From Isoetes engelmannii (taxonomy: Eukaryota; Streptophyta; Lycopodiopsida; Isoetales; Isoetaceae): a DNA stretch of 24,947 nt. The translations under genes and the position numbers were made by a program. The stretch spans positions 1 through 24,947 of the forward strand of contig JAANSK020181102.1 of assembly GCA_011763485.2 (NCBI GenBank). Reading direction: 5' to 3'. Numbering within the stretch: the stretch's first letter is position 1; every line of letters begins with the position of its first letter. Under the pieces are notes generated by a model. The model saw only the letters and a list, made by a program, of their open reading frames with translations. It was not told the origin of the DNA and made no database searches. Positions 1 to 9,122 of the stretch are shown here, piece after piece.

Positions 1-365
1 CCATCTGTGGGCTGGGCCCGAATCCTTGCCAACTCCTGATAGAGAGCATGCAGCTCCTGCCTCTCCGTCTGCACTCGTCGCCTCCCAAACTCCTTAGCAA
101 ACCGTTTCACTCAGGCAAGAGCGGCCACCATGCCCGCCATACCACCCTGAGAAGCAAAGGCATCCGACCACACCTCCTGGCACTGCGTTGAAAACTCTGC
201 ATCCTTCAAGAGCCGGGTGTTCAGACGAAACACCATCCTCAGAGTTGGGCGATGAGCACAAGAGAAAAGGGATTGGAAAGGCTGAGCTTACCTCCTGTAA
301 CAAAAACGGCCCCTGTGAGAAATGACGCAGCCTGCCTCGACGCTATGGCCCCGACCCAAGGCGCA
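1..365 (-). mobile_element. LINE ORF2 fragment, endonuclease/RT linker region
   Basis: Read on the minus strand, this piece encodes HRPTLRMVFRLNTRLL, then a stretch with EVWSDAF, VKRFAKEFGRRR and a charged helix RQELHALYQELARIR. In plant non-LTR retrotransposons, the apurinic endonuclease domain ends with a DHRPV/RFRLN-type motif, followed by this kind of helical linker (W, KRF, RRR, coiled segment) before the reverse transcriptase. One in-frame TGA lies between the AALA and VKRFAKEF blocks, so the copy is dead. The reverse transcriptase should lie left of the window. No TSD can be judged because one end is cut off. The identification rests on motif resemblance, not on a search. Confidence 0.6.
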
Positions 366-1006
366 AGTATCAAGTTTTACAGACCCTAAATTTGTGAAGC
401 TAGGAACTTATCAAACTGATTCATGAATCAAAATCAAATTTATATTTCTATCCGCTTGCTCAATTATGGCAAAATTATGGCAAGGACATCACGGTCTTAT
501 CTGCTATTTATGTTCTTGTTAAATCCACTTTTGTCGCCTTGATTCAAAAGACACCGGAAGTACTCCAAAAGAAGTTTCTTTGCCCTATCCAAGAAATTTG
601 TACCAAGTTTTTAGCAGCTTCGGATCTGTTCTGCAACAACTGGCCATGCCTGATGATCGAATTGAACATTCTCTATAGCTACGACTAACGCCCAATGCCC
701 ATCACCGGCAGCTCTTCAGCTCTTCAACAAGACAAAATTAAAAACACAATGCTCTACCGGATTTCACTAACTCTGCCAAAAAGACGGAAGAAAGCTTTGT
801 CCATCTTGAAGGAACAGACGCCCTCCTCCAATATCGACATCATTCAATGTTTCAAGAACAACTCGATTTGATATCACTTCTTTAAATCTGGTGATGAGGG
901 CAAAGTTAGGTCGTGTAATGGCCTAGGGGAGGGTCGCCATTGGCTGCGCCGCTGCCATTGGCGGACGTGGAAATCCGGTTTAGGGGCTAACTAGGGTTCC
1001 GTTTAG
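366..1006. other. Non-coding stretch, nothing recognised
   Basis: No open frame, splice-bounded block or terminal repeat could be supported. The stretch from 930 to 1006 turns GC-richer and contains the near-duplicate words GCCATTGGCTGCGCC and GCTGCCATTGGCGG, leading into the 21-bp repeat that follows. Confidence 0.5.
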
Positions 1007-1071
1007 GGCTGCGATCAGGTTCCAGTCGGCTGCGCTTAGGTTTCAATGGGCTACGTTTAGGTTCCAGTAGG
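1007..1071. repeat. 21-bp tandem repeat, three units
   Basis: Units start at 1007, 1028 and 1049 and follow the pattern GGCT(G/A)CG..TAGGTTCCAGT with a few substitutions. A partial fourth unit (GGCTGAGC) starts at 1070. It lies just upstream of the lectin fragment and shows no coding sense. Confidence 0.85.
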
Positions 1072-1153
1072 CTGAGCAGAGGAAGGTGGGCTGCACAGAG
1101 AAAGTTGTTCAAATGCAGGTTCCATATTTTGATTTTGTTCTTATGTAGTTTAG

Positions 1154-1777
1154 AACACTAACAGTTATAGCAAAGGAGTAGATAAGTTGTGGCAGACAGA
1201 CATGGGGAATGTCGTTCTGCAAACTAAGTCCAATGATACAATTTGGCAAAGTTATGACGAGCTCACTGATAAATTTATGTTAAGAAGAGTTTTAAAGCCA
1301 GGAAAGAACCTAACCAGCTGGGCCTCCTCAACAAACAGCTCTGCTGGAGATTATAGTTTGGTGATGGAATCCGGTGGCCTGGTTCTTTATGCAAACTTTG
1401 CTGGCCAAAACTTGCCCTACTGGATATGGACTTCTTCTGCAAACATCAATAGCCTCTATGCTGCCACACAATCCACTAGTCAGTTGTTTGCTGCATTCAG
1501 GGATGCCAATGATACCATTAATCTTCAGCTAGGGTCTAACCTTTCTGCACTTGATAACACCAACATGTTGCTTGATGACTCCCGTGGGGATATTGCATCC
1601 AGTGGTCAGAGGCTAATGTTTGGTGTGACAGATTCTGGTTCTACATTCATCAAACTTCTTGCTGATGGCCCAAATCGCCTGCGTTTAATCCTCTGCTCTT
1701 GGTTTGATGAGGAAGAAGGGAATTTGTTTTTGGCAAAAGAGTTATCATATGTTTTAAAAAATCTACACTGGATTTAG
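1154..1777 (+). pseudogene. G-type (bulb-type) lectin domain fragment, S-receptor-like kinase relative
   Basis: The frame is open for about 200 codons but has no ATG at a sensible start. It begins inside the domain with SKGVDKLWQTDMGNVVL. The D-MGN-VL, TIWQSYDELTD and PGKNLTSWASSTNSSAG.YSL segments match the B_lectin domain of SD2-5-like G-type lectin receptor kinases, whose usual form is DMGNLVL, WQSFDHPTDTLLPGQ, then SSTNWSEG.FSL. A second lectin-like part ends FIKLLADGPNRLRLI, where the family reads L..DG.LR.Y.W. After about residue 170 the resemblance stops and the frame ends. No signal peptide, PAN/EGF, membrane or kinase segment was found on either side. It could be one exon of a larger broken gene, or a retained lectin-only piece. 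Family identity is fairly sure and function is unlikely. Confidence 0.7.
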
Positions 1778-1946
1778 CTGCGGAAGCGGCTGATGCTAAT
1801 CAAGGTTTTCTTTACGCTTGTACATTGATGTATTTTAGTTGTTATATCATGTCTTTATAACTCGTATATAGCCTATCTACATATGTTAACGGACCTGGTC
1901 ATTTTTTTAGGGCAGAATTTTGATAACAGCAAGTGGGTTTTTTCAG

Positions 1947-2353
1947 GGATTTCCCATAGCGCGGCCATCATCCAATCTATTTATGAATCTACTAAAGCTC
2001 TATACAAGGCGGATTTCTATATATTGCATTGACAAGTTGTACTGCCAAAATGGTAAGTGCAAACGGATCCCTGTAAAAACTTGTCTGGTTAATGGAGACA
2101 TAAATTCTAGGTTTTGGGTACCCAGATGGTTTGGCAACTGCATTGGATTTTCTGTCTATATTACGGAATGTCAAAGTCCTTTTTATGACTCTAGAACTTA
2201 ACAAGTTTTTTTATTTGAAGTTAGATTGTCAAATTTAAGTCTTAATTCATCTTCCAGAATTCTCCGTTATCTGTGGTTCAAGCTGCACATGCATCCTTGT
2301 TTAAGTCTGTAGTTGCAATTTTGATGGATACAGATGACCACAGTGAACTCCAA
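1947..2353 (+). other. Two exon-like blocks of unknown gene
   Basis: Block one (1947-2052) has acceptor TTTTTTCAG and strong donor GTAAGT. One frame is fully open (35 codons, GFPIARPSSNLF...). Another frame reads HSAAIIQSIYESTKALYKAD before a TGA. Block two (2258-2353) has acceptor CTTCCAG and donor GTATGA and is open for 32 codons, beginning NSPLSVVQAAHASLFKSVV and ending TDDHSELQ. The exon-like amino-acid mix and flanking splice consensus suggest real exons of a helical protein. The splice phases of the two blocks do not join cleanly, so this is either a damaged gene or one with unseen exons. I do not recognise the family. It lies just downstream of the lectin fragment on the same strand but need not belong to it. 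Confidence 0.35.
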
Positions 2354-2644
2354 GTATGATGTATGGTGATATTTTGGTTTGTGGGATGCAAGAAATTATT
2401 GTCTTGGGAAATTGAGAATTACCTTTTCGTACAAATGTTTGATGCTGCTGCAATGTGATCAAACTGTCTACTTGTCTGCTTTGTTTATATGTAAATTGTG
2501 ATTAGCAAGTCTTGTTGATAGCCCCTTTTCTGTAGTCCGTACATGATGCGCATGATGCAGTGCTAACATTTGTTAATTCTCTTTTTCACTCTTCAAAGTT
2601 CCTCTTTTTTAGGGACTTTTATACTCCAGTTAAATTAAACTACT

Positions 2645-2683
2645 AATTAAATTAAATTAAATTAAATTAAATTCAAGTTAATT
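2645..2683. repeat. (AATTA)n microsatellite
   Basis: About seven pentanucleotide units of AATTA/TTAAA in an AT-rich spacer. The rest of 2354-3010 shows no gene or element I can support. Confidence 0.9.
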
Positions 2684-3010
2684 CCATAGTTGTCAACACA
2701 GGTGACACCACATTTACGTGACCTTATTGCACCTTTGATCACATGCATGTCAATTGAGAAATTTCTGGATCTAAATATTTAAAATGATGTTTGAAGGCCA
2801 AGAAAACAAAGTAAAGAAGCAAGGCCTATGTAGGAGCCAGGATAGGATAAGGAGGAATAGACTGGATGAGCTCCGTTTGCCAAGACTGGCCTAGAAGCCA
2901 ATGACCTATTTATGCATCCATATTGATCAGATCAAAATGGGTAAAAATAAAGTGAAGACTTACAACTTAAGCAGCAACCACAGTCAAAGGCTTCCACGAA
3001 TCAATGCCAA

Positions 3011-3522
3011 AGAACAAAGAAAGTACTTGAACAATAGCATCATAGATGCATAGCTAACTATTCGGTAGCTTGTGACAAGGCCTCACAAGGCCTTTTCTCA
3101 TAATGATGATGTACTACCAAATGTAAACCCAATGTGTGTATAATCAAGTGATTGCAATAGCTTTGCTTGAAATGAAATGAAGGGGATGTTTTTGCCATAT
3201 AACACCCACAAATCAGATCAATTAATTTGTTGGACCAGCATATGCAAAACTACGCATTCAGCCCCTCTACTATGCAAAAGGACAAAGAAAGTACTTGAAT
3301 AATAGGATCACAGATGCATAGCTAACTATTCAGTAGCTTGTAACAAGGCCTTTCCTGATAATGATGTGAATGTGGGTGCATTTAACTATCAAATGTAAAC
3401 CCAATGTGTGTATAATCAAGTGATTGCAATAGCTTGCTTGAAATGAAATGAAGGGGATGCTTCTACCATATAACACCCACAAATCAGATCAAATAACTTG
3501 TTGGACCAGCATATGCAAAACT
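3011..3522. repeat. Tandem duplication of about 242 bp, two copies
   Basis: Copy one is 3011-3252 and copy two 3279-3522. They share long exact runs, such as the stretch around ATGTAAACCCAATGTGTG and the one ending CCAGCATATGCAAAACTA. Copy two has lost and gained short blocks, such as one near 3363-3390. Divergence is roughly 10 percent with several indels, so it is not recent. It sits immediately 3' of the minus-strand gene at 3701-4669. Both copies carry, on the minus strand, TAG followed by TTTTGCATATGCTGG, which could act as a splice acceptor for a last exon of that gene. Confidence 0.85.
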
Positions 3523-3700
3523 AGAATGTGTCGTGCATGTAAATAGTGTAGAAAAGAACTGCGAGGCCTCAATAATGTCTGCACAGGAAAAATTAATTTG
3601 AGTTAGATGCATGTGTTCATGGAAAGTAACTTCAAATACAAGTAAAATGTAAGTGAAGTTTTCTTGAATCAACTATAACTGATAATAGAAAAAACCATAC

Positions 3701-4669
3701 CATCTCCATACAAAATGTGGTTGCTTATGACTAGCAAATGTAAAGCCATTATATGCAGAGTTAAGTGACCTTGATAACTCAAGGAGAGCGAAGATCATGT
3801 CTCTGCTATTGCAAAGTGCATAAACCAGATGGAAAAAGTTTCAACAAGATATCTCCAAATAACACCTGGTGGTCAACATATAGAGAGCCATGTAGAGGTG
3901 TTTTACTGGGGAAGATTTGAATGATGTCTGCCAGCAAAGGAAAGTTTACGTTAGATTTTGCCATGCATGCCAAAACAATGAAAAATTTTCCACTTCCATA
4001 TCCCATTTTTGACATGGACTGGCAGCATAAGAAGCTAACATGTGCGTCATTCATGGTCGAAATTGAATGTAGAGCCCTCGAGACTGCAGCAATATCCGAA
4101 GCTAACCTGTATATGATTTATGCCTGAACAAATGTAGAGCCCTTGATTCAAACGACTTCTAAATTCGGCCCTTGCACCAAATCTAGCAGAACATATGGCA
4201 GTCAGATAGCCCAATTTATCAAGCTGTGGTGCAGCTAAAAGGGATACTGGGAAACCTGGATGAGAAGAGAGTATTGCCTGGTAAGAACAAAAAACTCAAT
4301 GCAAACAAATGCTTACTCCATCATATCATAAACCATGAATTTTGCAGACTCCTGGTATGAGGCATATGTCCAGGCTCAACAAAATTTGAGACTATAGTAG
4401 ATCTGTATTGTGAATCTTCGCTCCTCTTTACACTTTGTCCTAATAGCATCCAGAACTAAAAGGGAAATAAAAATAGATTTCTTTACCTTTGTTCTGAGAC
4501 AGTCTGCTTCCTCGCTTATTTGCTGCTTCTTGAGCTTGCTGAGAAATAGATTCTTTTAGGATTGGCTTTAATTTGCGATAAAATAGAGTGTACCTACAGA
4601 CCTGCACAGGCTTTTGAAGTTCGCTTTGGATAGCTCCATCTCCCATATTAAGAAAAATCTCATTCCTAT
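3701..4669 (-). CDS. Unrecognised multi-exon gene or recent pseudogene
   Basis: Five blocks, each bounded by AG...GT, run leftward: A 4669-4487, B 4455-4317, C 4277-4107, D 3927-3866 and E 3802-3701. A reads through MGDGAIQSELQKPVQVCRYT and ends NKRGSRLSQNK. It joins B in phase (VLDAIRTKCKEERRF, later ASYQESAKFMVYDMM). C is open for exactly 57 codons (AILSSHPGFPVSLLAAPQ to CSGINHIQ). C, D (SSPVKHLYMALYMLTT) and E (RDMIFALLELSRSLNSAYNG to HKQPHFVWR) join in phase. Two faults are visible: an in-frame TGA in B (after SLKFC), and a phase clash between B and C. The protein looks helical and soluble, with no membrane span or signal peptide. The start is unsure; the ATG at 4646 is a candidate. I do not recognise the family. 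It could be a host gene damaged by one or two mutations, or a live gene with a different B/C boundary. Confidence 0.45.
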
Positions 4670-4957
4670 CTAGAAAGCCAGTAACAATCTACACCTTTAA
4701 CGTCTCTGACTTTCCTCGATCTGTAGGATCCTAGGCAGTATTCAGACAGCCATAGACAGCCACGCAGTAGCTAATCGATGTTTGATGTGGTATCCGTCAG
4801 TTTGCCTGGCAATTCCAATCTGCCTCCTTGTTCAACGATTCTGCTATACCAATCCTCCCTGGCTATTCGTCTCTCTCTGCTCTCTGTATCACAAATTGCT
4901 GCTGCAAGCAATCGACACTCCAGATACCCAACAAAAGCTACACATCGAGAAGAAAAG

Positions 4958-4965
4958 AACCCTAA
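4958..4965 (-). promoter_or_regulatory. Telo-box-like AACCCTAA upstream of the minus-strand gene
   Basis: AACCCTAA, read as TTAGGGTT on the minus strand, lies about 290 bp upstream of exon A of the 3701-4669 gene. Telo-boxes are common near start sites of plant growth and translation genes. A TATA-like CTATAAATA also occurs on the plus strand at 5089-5097 without an obvious gene behind it. The linkage is inferred only from position. Confidence 0.25.
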
Positions 4966-5097
4966 ATTGGAGTTGCTCGATGCCTGCGTGTTAGTTTGCC
5001 CGATACTAGGTATACAAATACACGAAAAATACATACAGACATCACATTGGGAAAAAAATGCTGAGCTAGTAAAAACGATGGGCGCGGCCTATAAATA

Positions 5098-5541
5098 CAT
5101 ACTTTATACACAAAACCAAATACATGCCCTAAATCATATGAAAACCTTTGCAAAAAGGCCGTACAAATATACGTTTTGCGCGACGAAACATTTTTTGTGA
5201 TATATTAACTTATTGTGGTGTGCTTAAATCGGCAAGCGACTAAGTTTGCTATATAGGCAATCTCATTGTGCATGTTTCCAAGTTACAAACATAGCCTTTG
5301 AAATGCTTGCGTGATGGTAATTTTGGTTTCGCGCTTAAGTGCGCAGCCAATGGATCCCCCCCCCCCCCGATGGGGATGCGCCTTAATTATTTAATAGTGG
5401 AGTTTCAAGTCTTAGTTATGCTAGTTTATAGCTGTTGCGTTTAGGTTTGTCTTTAGGGAAGTGGCTAGGGCATACAGAGGGGACTAAGGATGGTGTTCGT
5501 TACAAGGGCAATCTAGCAGGAGTGTGGTTGCTTTAGATGCT
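5098..5541. other. Spacer with poly-C tract
   Basis: No gene recognised. A run of 13 C (5356-5368) follows GGAT and is flanked by a short GATGGGGATGCG. The stretch after it (5400-5540) is of ordinary composition and has no coding frame I trust. Confidence 0.5.
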
Positions 5542-5594
5542 GAAGGAAGGAAGGAAGGAAGGAAGGAAGGAAGGAAGGAAGGAAGGAAGGAAGG
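5542..5594. repeat. (GGAA)n microsatellite, about 13 units
   Basis: An uninterrupted GAAG/GGAA tract of 53 bp. On the plus strand it makes an artificial GRKE-repeat frame that should not be read as a protein. Confidence 0.97.
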
Positions 5595-5689
5595 GACAGC
5601 TGGAACATTAGTCATTTATTTTGTTCAAGTTTTAGTCATAGATGTGCATCAGTTGTTCAGGTTGTGGGTGTATTGGTGTCATCTTATTG

Positions 5690-5731
5690 CTCTTATAACC
5701 CATGTTCCTCCTCTTATAACCCATGTTCCTT
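5690..5731. repeat. Perfect 21-bp tandem duplication
   Basis: CTCTTATAACCCATGTTCCTC (shown to 20: CTCTTATAACCCATGTTCCT) occurs twice back to back, at 5690 and 5711, with no mismatch over 20 bp. A young event. Confidence 0.9.
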
Positions 5732-5779
5732 CTCTATTCTTGGGCCTCCACTTGCCCCATTCAGACCCTTGGCAGTAGC

Positions 5780-6170
5780 CTGGCAGCGGGAGTAATGAAA
5801 CCCACTTCTCTTAGTAGCAGCCTTGAGCTGTGATAGACGGGTGTTCTTCTTCTAGCTACTGGGGTCACCCAGGCCGACCCTCAAGCGGTTATCTGATTAG
5901 CTAGCCATGTTCTTCACGTGCGTAAGTGTGTCGTCCACTTATCATGGTGGACTGGGTCTTTTCAGGGCCCCATGCATGCTGTAGGGGCAGCATATACGGA
6001 GGGATCCTTGTGAATCCCCGATCTGGAATAGTACCTGGGAAGAAGTGGGTATAGAGGCCATTGGCAGCCTCCTCCTGTAGTAGCAGTTATGAAAGGAGCG
6101 GAGGGGTCTGCTATAGGAGGTGGGTATGGCCATCCCTTGAACTCGTGGATTAAAAAGGAACAAAAAAAAA
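5780..6170 (+). mobile_element. Possible polyA-tailed retroposon 3' end
   Basis: A GC-richer, non-coding stretch ends in TGGATTAAAAAGGAAC followed by nine A (6162-6170), in contrast to its AT-rich flanks. That layout resembles the 3' UTR and tail of a 5'-truncated LINE or other retroposon. I found no convincing target-site duplication and no coding remnant, so the left boundary is a guess. Confidence 0.3.
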
Positions 6171-6273
6171 CACGTCTTTTTTATGCAAATTTTAAACCTA
6201 GTAACTTGCTCAGATTTTGAGGAGCGGAGCGGTGCTGCTTTCATCCGCCCTTCTTTTGCAATGCCACCACAAT

Positions 6274-6320
6274 TTTTTATCGCAGGTTTCTTGGTATGGC
6301 TTTTTATCGCAGGTTTCTTG
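6274..6320. repeat. 27-bp-spaced tandem duplication
   Basis: TTTTTATCGCAGGTTTCTTG occurs at 6274 and again at 6301, an exact 20-bp match with a period of 27. The unit carries a GCAG|GTTTCTT word that resembles a splice acceptor, but no exon is evident around it. Confidence 0.85.
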
Positions 6321-6611
6321 CCGGCAACTGATTGTATATAGACATGGAATACTCCATAGATATTGTTATTTCGTCTACTCGTCTTCTTTTGAACAACTCT
6401 TTTGCTTCTAAGCTTGGTCTTTCTCTTTGGATTTAGGTTGGGTTCAACATGAATGGATAAACAGAATATTTAGGCTCTGATTCAGCATAAATTGATACAT
6501 AATCGGAAGTAAAAAAAATTAAGCCTTAACCACGTCGATTCTGCTCCCGCCATAGCACAGGCAATTATCCAGGACAGGCTTAATTTAAATAAATCTTCCT
6601 TTATCTTTACG

Positions 6612-6691
6612 CTTGTAAAGGCCTCGGCAGTGGGCGAGCGGCGTCGCTTGCTCGTCGTCTCGTCCGGCGGTGCCGCCAAGGCCTTTACAAG
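6612..6691. repeat. 80-bp GC-rich hairpin with 13-bp inverted ends
   Basis: CTTGTAAAGGCCT (6612-6624) is the exact reverse complement of AGGCCTTTACAAG (6679-6691). The loop is strongly GC-rich (GGGCGAGCGGCGTCGCTTGCTCG and onward), holds its own smaller CGAGC/GCTCG pairing, and sits in AT-rich surroundings. It may be a tiny MITE or a structured non-coding RNA locus. No clear TSD is seen. A 152-codon minus-strand frame crosses it but looks spurious. Confidence 0.6.
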
Positions 6692-7002
6692 GTGTAAAAT
6701 ACTAAAAATGCATTTTATATAATACATAATGCACGTCTGGGGCAAATTACTATCTGAACATATATAAATGATTCTACAATTTTCTTTTTTCTTCTTTGTT
6801 CTCCGCCGCAATTTAAATACGATGGAGTGCACCACGTGTGCGGCCAGATGAGAACCTTGCAGAATTACGAAATTTTCCATTCCCATTTTCCTCTCCAGAA
6901 ATAGTGGCAAGGTTGCCTTCATAATCTTCGGAAGTAGCAAAGGACTTCCAATTTGCCAAGATAAAAACTGAATTTGTCTTTTAGCAATAAGTGTTTTATC
7001 TC

Positions 7003-7347
7003 ATAGTGATCAAGCTTTTTTTTTTTTTTTGAACCTTTTTGCATTAAATTAAAAGAATAGCAATGATACAAGGTGAATGAAGAGGAAAATGAACTGCCTC
7101 GAAGAGACAGCGATACCCCATTACTCCATCATCTCCTCAACTATGACTGAACAAAGTGCCCGTCATCATCCACAATCCCCAGGAAGTCCCGCCAAATGGC
7201 GAACTTCCGGTCCGCCAATCCCAAAAACACCAGAAAACTCTGGAACAATTTGTACCTAAGACGGGGGATCAGGGAGGCCGAAGGCTGCTGGATCCCCTGG
7301 AAAATCCATAGTCGTCGCCGTTTCCAGACTATAGTGATCAAGCTTTT
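7003..7347 (-). mobile_element. 5'-truncated LINE tail with 17-bp target-site duplication
   Basis: The target duplication ATAGTGATCAAGCTTTT is exact at 7003-7019 and 7331-7347. The insert is 7020-7330, minus strand, with a poly-T run at its left end marking the polyA tail. It encodes the end of an ORF2 protein, KRRRLWIFQGIQQ to RKFAIWRDFLGIVDDDGHFV, stopping at 7141-7143, followed by about 110 bp of 3' UTR. The same C-terminus appears in the element at 10284-10778. The perfect 17-bp duplication says the insertion is fairly young. Insertion by target-primed reverse transcription explains the truncation, the tail and the duplication. Confidence 0.88.
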
Positions 7348-8459
7348 GTTTTGTAACAACTAAGTTTTGTCCCATAGCACAACTACCAGACCAAGAAATC
7401 GGGATGTAAATGCTCGCAATTTAGAGCTCTTGTTGCGCCTTTGATTTTCTGATGTGGCAAATCAAGAAAATCGAGTTCAAACCTTAATGGAGCTTGTAAA
7501 TTCCAAATGCACCCTATATGGAAATATGACAGAGGGTGTGTTCACGTTAAAGCTTCACATCTAGAGCGTATAGAAAATATAAAAGGATATGCATATCTAA
7601 TTGGAGCCTAGACGTACATGGCTTCTTTATTGCTGATGGAAGCAAGTAGTTGTAGTCATAATAAAATGATATACTTTGATGTGAAGCAGGTGATGCCCCA
7701 GCTTATATGCTTTTGATAGAGAGCGCACATTTTTTAGCAAGAAAATAACAAGGTTTAGAACCACCACTGTATATGGAAAAGGTCTAGATGATGTATATAT
7801 ATGACACAATCTTCTTGTGGAAATTGTTGCGGATATAGAGAGGTATCACCCGTTCTGCTACCTTTGGTTGTGATGGATCAGAAAGAGAGAAGGTAGGACA
7901 ATATAAGGACTATGGCTTCTCCACGCTTCAACTGCTGTGAAAGATGCCCTATTCTTTTCCTGCAAAGAAAATTACTTGCCAGTTATGCAGATCCAATGCC
8001 CTATTTCTATATGCGAAGAGCTTTTCTGAAGAAAAGAAAACTACCATATAAATCCATTTTCGCAAAGAACTTCTGAAAACTACCATTTGTACGAGCCATT
8101 TCTGTAAATTTGAGGTCCTAGGAAGATTGGCACCCGCAAAAAAAGAAAACTACATGATATTTTTGGTCGAAGGCCTATCCTGCTCGAAGAACTCGTCTGC
8201 TGCAACGGTCGAACTCTAAAACAAATCCTAAAGAAAACCTGTTGAATTGGAAATGTGGAATTGGGGTACCCGAATTCCATTCCCCAATAGAGAGGATGCC
8301 ACTTGGCAGCATGAAAATGCACGCCAGAGAAGAATCGCGACCCTATATCTATTTTGATATGCCTTCTTCTGGATTTGCTCGCGCTCCATTCTGTTGTTCA
8401 CCCCGCCAAAAAAAAAGGGGGGGGATGGAGCTCCTTGGGCACCCGACAAAACTTGAGCT
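7348..8459. other. Spacer, weak minus-strand exon-like words only
   Basis: No gene can be supported. On the minus strand, the acceptor TTTCTTTGCAG is followed by an open 33-codon block (about 7958-7857) beginning EKNRASFTAVEAWRSHSPYI. Another candidate word, MEREQIQKKAYQNR, lies near 8390-8350. These could be later exons of the small start codon frame at 8549, but phases cannot be joined. A 22-bp near-palindrome (GGAATT-GGGGTACCCG-AATTCC) lies at 8257-8278. Confidence 0.3.
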
Positions 8460-8549
8460 TCAACAATCATAGCAAGCATTGTGCTTTTCAGCTACCAACG
8501 TGGTAACTGGATCGCCTTTTTCGTCTGAAGATGAACCATGTTTCGCCAT
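8460..8549 (-). CDS. Possible first exon of a small gene, unrecognised
   Basis: A minus-strand ATG at 8549 opens 29 codons, MAKHGSSSDEKGDPVTTLVA then EKHNACYDC, before TGA. The hydrophilic start, the lack of low complexity and the CYDC ending are protein-like, and a frame this short may be a first exon rather than a whole gene. No promoter motif or clear donor confirms it, and the downstream candidate blocks noted for 7348-8459 do not join in phase. It may equally be chance. Confidence 0.25.
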   Translation of the reverse strand: MAKHGSSSDEKGDPVTTLVAEKHNACYDC

Positions 8550-9122
8550 GTCGCATACCGCTACACTCCGAAATGGGAAGTGGGAAGCCAATCCATGACT
8601 AAAAAAAACTTTACAGGTTACTTCCTGTTAGCGACTACTGGTATGGAATTTTGACCCACAAACCCGATAGTGTCATGACAAAACTCTGTGAAACAAAATC
8701 CGATAGTACCATTTATTGAAGGTAAAGTTAAAGAGGTTTTGAAGCTTGTTGTCTGTCAAAACAAAATGAAAGCTCCAAACTGACAGAAACAGAACAAAAT
8801 TAAGTAAAAACTCACAAGAAAGTCTAAGAAATAAAGCAGATCATTATTGTGCAAGAAAAAAGCTACTTAAGCTTTAAAAAAAAAAAAAAAAAAAAAAAAT
8901 CTAATCTTCAAGAAAAGGCGCAATTTGAACCTAGAATGAAGTTGCTTTTTCCATAGCCCTTTCACATTCATCGTTTAGGCCACCAAAAGTGAAGAAGGAG
9001 AAGCAGAGTAGGATTCCTTAAGAGATTAACCCAAGCGCAAGACTGGGGCTCAAGAATAGGGATGCCGAGCACCATCATCATCGATTAACTCAAGAGTAGG
9101 CTCCGAGCGCCATAACCATTGA
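8550..9122. other. Spacer with 24-nt poly-A tract
   Basis: A run of about 24 A (8876-8899) follows AAGCTT. The sequence before it (8590-8875) is AT-rich and could be a decayed retroposon, but I see neither coding remnants nor a target duplication. The stretch 8900-9122 shows nothing recognisable. Confidence 0.4.

Noticed and set aside
94-303. 69-codon minus-strand frame
   Set aside because: It is a shadow of the LINE reading frame (FRLNTRLL...) in another frame.
1920-2201. 93-codon plus-strand frame read as a cysteine-rich protein
   Set aside because: Its right half runs through a strong donor (GTAAGT at 2053) into intron-like sequence. The cysteines show no EGF or PAN spacing.
4778-5200. 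140-codon plus-strand open frame
   Set aside because: Composition is like random AT-rich translation. It overlaps the likely leader of the minus-strand gene and has no domain.
5524-5778. Open frame with GRKE repeats
   Set aside because: It is the translation of the (GGAA)n microsatellite, not a protein.
6482-6940. 152-codon minus-strand open frame
   Set aside because: It crosses the GC-rich hairpin, includes a lysine/arginine run from a poly-purine tract and low-complexity aromatic ends, and has no recognisable domain or flanking splice logic.
8257-8278. Cloning-vector remnant (KpnI/EcoRI-like sites together)
   Set aside because: Only a short palindrome. No polylinker, promoter or vector sequence surrounds it.
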